Assembly (NCBI GenBank): GCA_030426875.1 | Contig: JAUHXI010000071.1 | Coordinates: 1 to 7,089 of the forward strand | Length of the DNA: 7,089 bases | Origin: a bacterium | GTDB lineage: Bacteria > Patescibacteriota > Gracilibacteria > UM-FILTER-43-11 | Reading direction: 5' to 3' | Shown here: positions 4,193 through 7,089 of the stretch, piece by piece | How positions within the stretch are numbered: position 1 is the stretch's first letter | Layout of the letters: each line of letters starts with the position of its first letter | The notes under the pieces: generated by a model | Seen by the model: only the letters and a program-made list of their open reading frames with translations | What the model was told of the DNA's origin: nothing | Databases searched by the model: none | Program-made: the position numbers and the translations under genes

Positions 4193-5998
4193 TTACTGAA
4201 GGCAGATTTCAGCCTGTGGGTGGTCGGTACAGATGAGTTTAGAGAGCATTTCGACCTGAGCTTTAAGGGCAGCAATTTCTTCATCTTTCTCAGTTTTAAG
4301 TTCTTGGATGGCGACCACTATAAAAGGGGATAGTTTGTCATAATCGATAGACCACAATTGATTTGCCTCGTCTTCAGGACGATTGGCTGCTTCTGGAATC
4401 ACCTGGTGAACGTCTTGGGCAATGAAGCCAATGGTGGACTCATAGTCATCGCCTAATTTCACGTGGCCATCCTCTATGGTACCGTCATAGTGGTCATAGC
4501 GACTGGCTTCCAAGGCTAAAATAGAATCTAGGCCGTTGAGCAGAGGTGTTTCATTGAATTTAACCCGATCATCTGAATAGGTCTCCCAGCCTGCTGAGAT
4601 GGACCGTCCGCCCAAATCTGTATTCACATTGGGCAGTTGGAATTTATGTGTTGGGTTGTTCAAATTGGCGACTAAAGAAACCGTGCCACTGTCAGGGTTC
4701 AAATAGAGGGTTTTTCCTAGGTTTCCACTGGCGGATGCGATTTCGTCATTGTCAAACGCCAAGTGTTGTTCTTCTGGAGCACCAATCAGCACCATTCCAG
4801 AGCCAATGGCTCCTGGTATGACTTCATCACCGTCTAAAAAATGAGCCGAGGTGCAAGCTGTGCCTTCGCATTCAAAAGTGGCTGCAACTTTATTAGGATT
4901 TTGGTTGTCCACTCGCAGGGCTGCTGTATCACCGCCACCAGGTAGGCCAATGGCTAACACTCCTGTGTCTCGACTTTCCCCATAAACCCCAGCACCATTG
5001 GGGCTACTTTGAGTGGTGCCAAAAACACCTACGGCACGGTCACAAGCGCCATCACAGTTCATGGATTGATTGTTGGCTGACCCATAAACGCCATAGGCAG
5101 TGGCTAGATTATTATCCCCCAATACAATTCCTCCCCCCCGCAATCCATACGCGTCTTCGCTTTGAGTTGTTGCAATGCCAGCGGTGGCATAAGCTTCACC
5201 ATTTGATGCTTCGGCATGATCAAAGGAAGCGTAGTTATTGCCTGTACCAGAGCTTTCAACGTGGTTATAAATATTAAAGGTCGCTTCAGATGAGCTGGTT
5301 GATCGCTCTAAGGCAAACAAGGTGTTGTCTTCAGGGACCACTCCAATGCCAACGGGTACAAGGAAGAAATTTTTGAGGGCATCAGCCCCCCATGCAGCTA
5401 TGTTTGCATCTTCAAAATGAGTGATCAAACGCCGGTTGTCCACATAAAGGGGTGAGGCAATGGGGCCATTTGTATTAAAATTCATGGACCCTGCTATTTC
5501 TAAGGCATGGTCTTCGTCCTTACTGAATGTGCTTAATCCAATGCCAACCTTTCCTGAGGTGCGAAAGACATTGGTGCCATCATCCGTTTGCCACTGGCCA
5601 TCTTGACCACCCTCCCCAAGGGGGGTGAGTTGGATGCCATCCCAAATTTTAGTTTGATTTTCCTCATTTACAATTTCTAGAGTAGTTAGACACTTGCCCT
5701 CTGCTGTGACACCGCCAGGACACAGTTCAAATTCGGGGCGACTGCGAACATAACAACCATATTCACAACTAAAAGCAGAAAAGTACCCAAATGGAGGAAT
5801 AGGGCAATCGTCCAAGGTTTCAATGTTGGCCTGGCAACTCATTTCTCCGTTGTTGTTCCCATAATAATCTGAGGAGGGATTGTCGCACTGTACAGATGGC
5901 ATGCATTGGTCACTTAAGCCAGCTTCAGCCGAATGAAACGAGGTAAGTGAAAAGACAACGGCAGAAATGGTTAAGAGTGGAAGTTGTTTTAGTTTCAT
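4193..5998 (-). CDS. secreted fibre-like protein with C-terminal Peptidase_S74 chaperone domain
   Basis: A 601-residue protein. Residues 1-26 are a Sec signal peptide ending AEA. Residues 32-103 form a Cys-rich head (C32, 38, 55, 65, 78, 82, 93, 103). The middle is a Gly/Asn/Ser-rich, probably beta-structured shaft with tail-fibre phrases (GKVGIGLSTF, LYLNPDSGTV) and repeats AYGVYGSA, AVGVFGTT, GAGVYGES (301-341), plus Cys pairs C315/C319 and C377/C382. Residues 475-570 are a Peptidase_S74 intramolecular chaperone: SDDRVK with the Ser475-Lys480 dyad, TIGFIAQDVHQVIPEA and the closing IDYDKLSPFIVVAIQEL. A coiled coil (565-588) and C590/C599 follow. Family knowledge: S74 domains trimerise a fibre, then cleave just before the Ser and release themselves. 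No phage genes are nearby; with a signal peptide it is more likely a surface or secreted appendage. It follows the 163-aa gene by 51 nt. Confidence 0.88.
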   Translation of the reverse strand: MKLKQLPLLTISAVVFSLTSFHSAEAGLSDQCMPSVQCDNPSSDYYGNNNGEMSCQANIETLDDCPIPPFGYFSAFSCEYGCYVRSRPEFELCPGGVTAEGKCLTTLEIVNEENQTKIWDGIQLTPLGEGGQDGQWQTDDGTNVFRTSGKVGIGLSTFSKDEDHALEIAGSMNFNTNGPIASPLYVDNRRLITHFEDANIAAWGADALKNFFLVPVGIGVVPEDNTLFALERSTSSSEATFNIYNHVESSGTGNNYASFDHAEASNGEAYATAGIATTQSEDAYGLRGGGIVLGDNNLATAYGVYGSANNQSMNCDGACDRAVGVFGTTQSSPNGAGVYGESRDTGVLAIGLPGGGDTAALRVDNQNPNKVAATFECEGTACTSAHFLDGDEVIPGAIGSGMVLIGAPEEQHLAFDNDEIASASGNLGKTLYLNPDSGTVSLVANLNNPTHKFQLPNVNTDLGGRSISAGWETYSDDRVKFNETPLLNGLDSILALEASRYDHYDGTIEDGHVKLGDDYESTIGFIAQDVHQVIPEAANRPEDEANQLWSIDYDKLSPFIVVAIQELKTEKDEEIAALKAQVEMLSKLICTDHPQAEICLQ

Positions 5999-6049
5999 TT
6001 TTTATTTTATTTTTTTAGTGGTTGTTTAGATGGGGGAAGATTTCAAGCA

Positions 6050-6541
6050 TTATTTACAACAGGCGTATTGCCATGACAAATCACAAGGTGTCATGTTGCT
6101 TTGTCCTGACTGCAGGTTCCACACATACCCAAGATGAGCTGAGGAAGATGAGGTCCAGCCACGGCAATCATTGCTGACAGTCGCCACATTACCAGGTGAT
6201 CCAACGTTTATCCAGTAGGTACTGGTGTCCCCATTAAAAGCGCTGGGTTCATGGTTGTAGGTGTTGATCATTTCCATCTCGGTGCAGGCGTGACTGTAAT
6301 CAAAATCAGCCAAGCAGAGGTTGTTTACATTTTGGTAGCCACTCACTTGACCTCCAGTGTAGGTATTGAGAGTTCCTCCTACAAACATTCCCACATTGCC
6401 AGAGGCTGGGCCTGGTTGAGTGTCGGGGTAGGTTACTGCGTAGGCTAAAAGGGCCATTCCAAAAATGGCAAAAAAAGTCACCGCCCATAAGGTTGCTGAA
6501 GAAATGGTTTTTGAAGCGTCTTTTGAGAAGAATTTCTTCAT
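6050..6541 (-). CDS. exported Cys-containing protein of unknown function
   Basis: A 163-residue protein. A basic N-terminus (MKKFFSKDASK) leads to a hydrophobic segment (18-36, LWAVTFFAIFGMALLAYAV) that may be cleaved after AYA (35) or kept as an anchor. The exported part starts with a Gly/Pro/Thr-rich stretch (YPDTQPGPASGNVGMFVGG). A compact Trp/Cys-rich domain follows: LCLADFDYSHACTEMEMI, DTSTYWINVGSPG, NDCRGWTSSSSAHLGYVWN and PCDLSWQYACCK. Six cysteines (C76, 86, 126, 153, 161, 162) could make three disulfides. The pattern recalls small lectin-like or DUF1554-like secreted domains, but I do not claim that family. It lies 51 nt upstream of the S74 gene, making a shared transcript likely. 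The leader is A-rich (ATAAACACTAAAAA) with no Shine-Dalgarno. Confidence 0.8.
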   Translation of the reverse strand: MKKFFSKDASKTISSATLWAVTFFAIFGMALLAYAVTYPDTQPGPASGNVGMFVGGTLNTYTGGQVSGYQNVNNLCLADFDYSHACTEMEMINTYNHEPSAFNGDTSTYWINVGSPGNVATVSNDCRGWTSSSSAHLGYVWNLQSGQSNMTPCDLSWQYACCK

Positions 6542-6568
6542 TTTTTAGTGTTTATTTTTTCTGTGAAA

Positions 6569-6597
6569 AGGATAGCAAAAAGAGGCGGGGAGTACAA
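6569..6597 (-). promoter_or_regulatory. weak promoter candidate for the 163-aa gene and S74 gene
   Basis: On the minus strand TTGTAC (6597-6592), then 17 nt, then TATCCT (6574-6569), which would start RNA near 6562, about 20 nt before the ATG. Spacing is right but the boxes match only three and four of six consensus positions. Confidence 0.25.
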
Positions 6598-6669
6598 ATC
6601 TCATTTTCATATCTCTCTCAATTTATAACTCACACCATTACCTTTCATCTCTAACATTTAAACTTCCGG

Positions 6670-6699
6670 TGAAGGCGAGATTCGCGAATCTCGCCTTCA
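6670..6699. repeat. perfect 30-bp palindrome
   Basis: TGAAGGCGAGATTCG is followed directly by its exact reverse complement. The centre is TTCGCGAA. On the plus strand it is followed by AAAAAA, and on the minus strand a T-run precedes rather than follows it, so neither orientation gives a standard intrinsic terminator. It lies in the otherwise empty 254-nt gap 6542-6795. It may be a protein-binding dyad, a REP-like element or an RNA hairpin. Confidence 0.8.
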
Positions 6700-6795
6700 A
6701 AAAAGGGTCCTATCGCAGCTAAAACGGGGCCCCCACAAAATGCGAGGCAAGGGAGCGTTTCTTTACAAATCAAACTTGAATGTATTGAATTGAAA

Positions 6796-7089
6796 TTAAG
6801 TAGAGCCCTGTAAGGTTTCAAATATTTCCATGCTCACTGAATCTAACTCAATGAGTTCAAGTAAATTTTTTAATGATTCTTTTTCGGCCATTCGAACATT
6901 TGAAAGATTGGCATTTTCAGTGCTGTCCCAATAATAGATATCGATCCATGTTTCGTTTTCATTTTTATGCAAGGATTGGCTCAAAAAACCTTCTGTTGCA
7001 TTTAAATCAGGAAGCATGTTTTCAACCGCTTCAATCATTTGCTGATCAGTAACATTAGTTTTGGATTTCCATTTAACAATTTCTAAAGC
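6796..7089 (-). CDS. small alpha/beta-barrel-like (ABM-superfamily-like) protein, 5' end beyond window
   Basis: The frame is open to the window edge at 7089, giving at least 98 residues; the internal Met at 7038 is not the likely start, because upstream codons read ALEIVKWKSKTNVTDQQMIEAV without a stop. The pattern of a first strand (LEIVKWK), a helix after VTDQQ, GFLSQSL, then WIDIYYWDSTENAN resembles small ferredoxin-like proteins of the dimeric alpha/beta-barrel (antibiotic biosynthesis monooxygenase-like) superfamily, in which W-x-D-x-x-x-W followed by a helix is common. Such proteins act as monooxygenases, haem-degrading enzymes or unknowns; no activity is claimed here. The C-terminus (ELDSVSMEIFETLQGST) is complete with a TAA stop. 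The gene is 254 nt upstream of the 163-aa gene and probably a separate unit. Confidence 0.6.
   Translation of the reverse strand, partial: ALEIVKWKSKTNVTDQQMIEAVENMLPDLNATEGFLSQSLHKNENETWIDIYYWDSTENANLSNVRMAEKESLKNLLELIELDSVSMEIFETLQGST

Noticed and set aside
4193..5998. S74 gene as a prophage tail fibre.
   Set aside because: A signal peptide and Cys-rich head are unlike phage fibres, and no phage structural, lysis or integrase gene is in the window.
6670..6699. Palindrome as an intrinsic terminator for the gene ending at 6796.
   Set aside because: On the transcript strand the T-run is before the hairpin, not after it.
1445..6796. Possible UGA-to-glycine recoding (Gracilibacteria/Absconditabacteria code).
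   Set aside because: No in-frame TGA occurs in any gene; glycines are all GGN, so the standard code explains everything. TGA being absent as a stop is too small a sample.
1..7089. CRISPR array, tRNA or rRNA gene, transposase, diversity-generating retroelement.
   Set aside because: No regularly spaced repeats, cloverleaf, rRNA core sequence, reverse transcriptase or template repeat was seen; the four-helix-bundle gene alone does not make a DGR.

Overview
All nine genes in this 7.1 kb window lie on the minus strand, so the text runs in the reverse of transcription order. The EF-Tu sequence (N-terminus MAEGTFDRSKPHVNVGTIGH, switch I RGITIAT), small secreted proteins of no obvious family, a four-helix-bundle (23S-IVP type) gene and degenerate intergenic repeats suggest an uncultivated bacterium of the Patescibacteria/CPR, perhaps near Peregrinibacteria. 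This placement is an impression from sequence reading, not a tree. The standard genetic code fits: no in-frame TGA is seen, and all visible stops are TAA except one TAG (tuf). No gene has a recognisable Shine-Dalgarno sequence; several starts follow A-rich leaders.

Right third (7089 to 4193): a gene cut by the window edge encodes a small protein resembling dimeric alpha/beta-barrel (ABM-like) proteins. A 254-nt gap holding a perfect 30-bp palindrome follows. Two exported proteins come next: a 163-aa Cys-containing protein with an N-terminal signal/anchor, and a 601-aa secreted fibre-like protein. The latter has a Cys-rich head and ends in a Peptidase_S74 intramolecular-chaperone domain with an apparently intact Ser-Lys dyad, followed by a coiled coil. 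A repeat-rich gap with a likely terminator follows (3986-4192).

Middle (3985 to 3317): a 97-aa predicted lipoprotein and a 112-aa single-pass membrane protein, 36 nt apart and probably co-transcribed. With the two upstream genes they form a block of four envelope or secreted proteins.

Left half (3240 to 1): a strong promoter (TTGACA-17-TAAACT) precedes tuf. Its roughly 110-nt leader is largely occupied by a long imperfect palindrome. tuf (EF-Tu) is followed by a terminator-like hairpin and rpsJ (S10). fusA is not upstream and rplC is not downstream, so this pair is cut off from the usual str and S10 operons. After rpsJ comes a four-helix-bundle gene with a damaged-looking start and a missing stop, bracketed by short inverted repeats. 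It runs 128 nt into an FAD/NAD(P)-dependent CzcO-like flavoprotein monooxygenase gene that leaves the window at base 1.

The points most worth a second look are the palindromic repeat inside the tuf leader, the four-helix-bundle gene as a possible repeat-bounded passenger, the S74 secreted fibre protein in a non-phage setting, and the perfect palindrome at 6670-6699. I see no CRISPR array, tRNA, rRNA or transposase.
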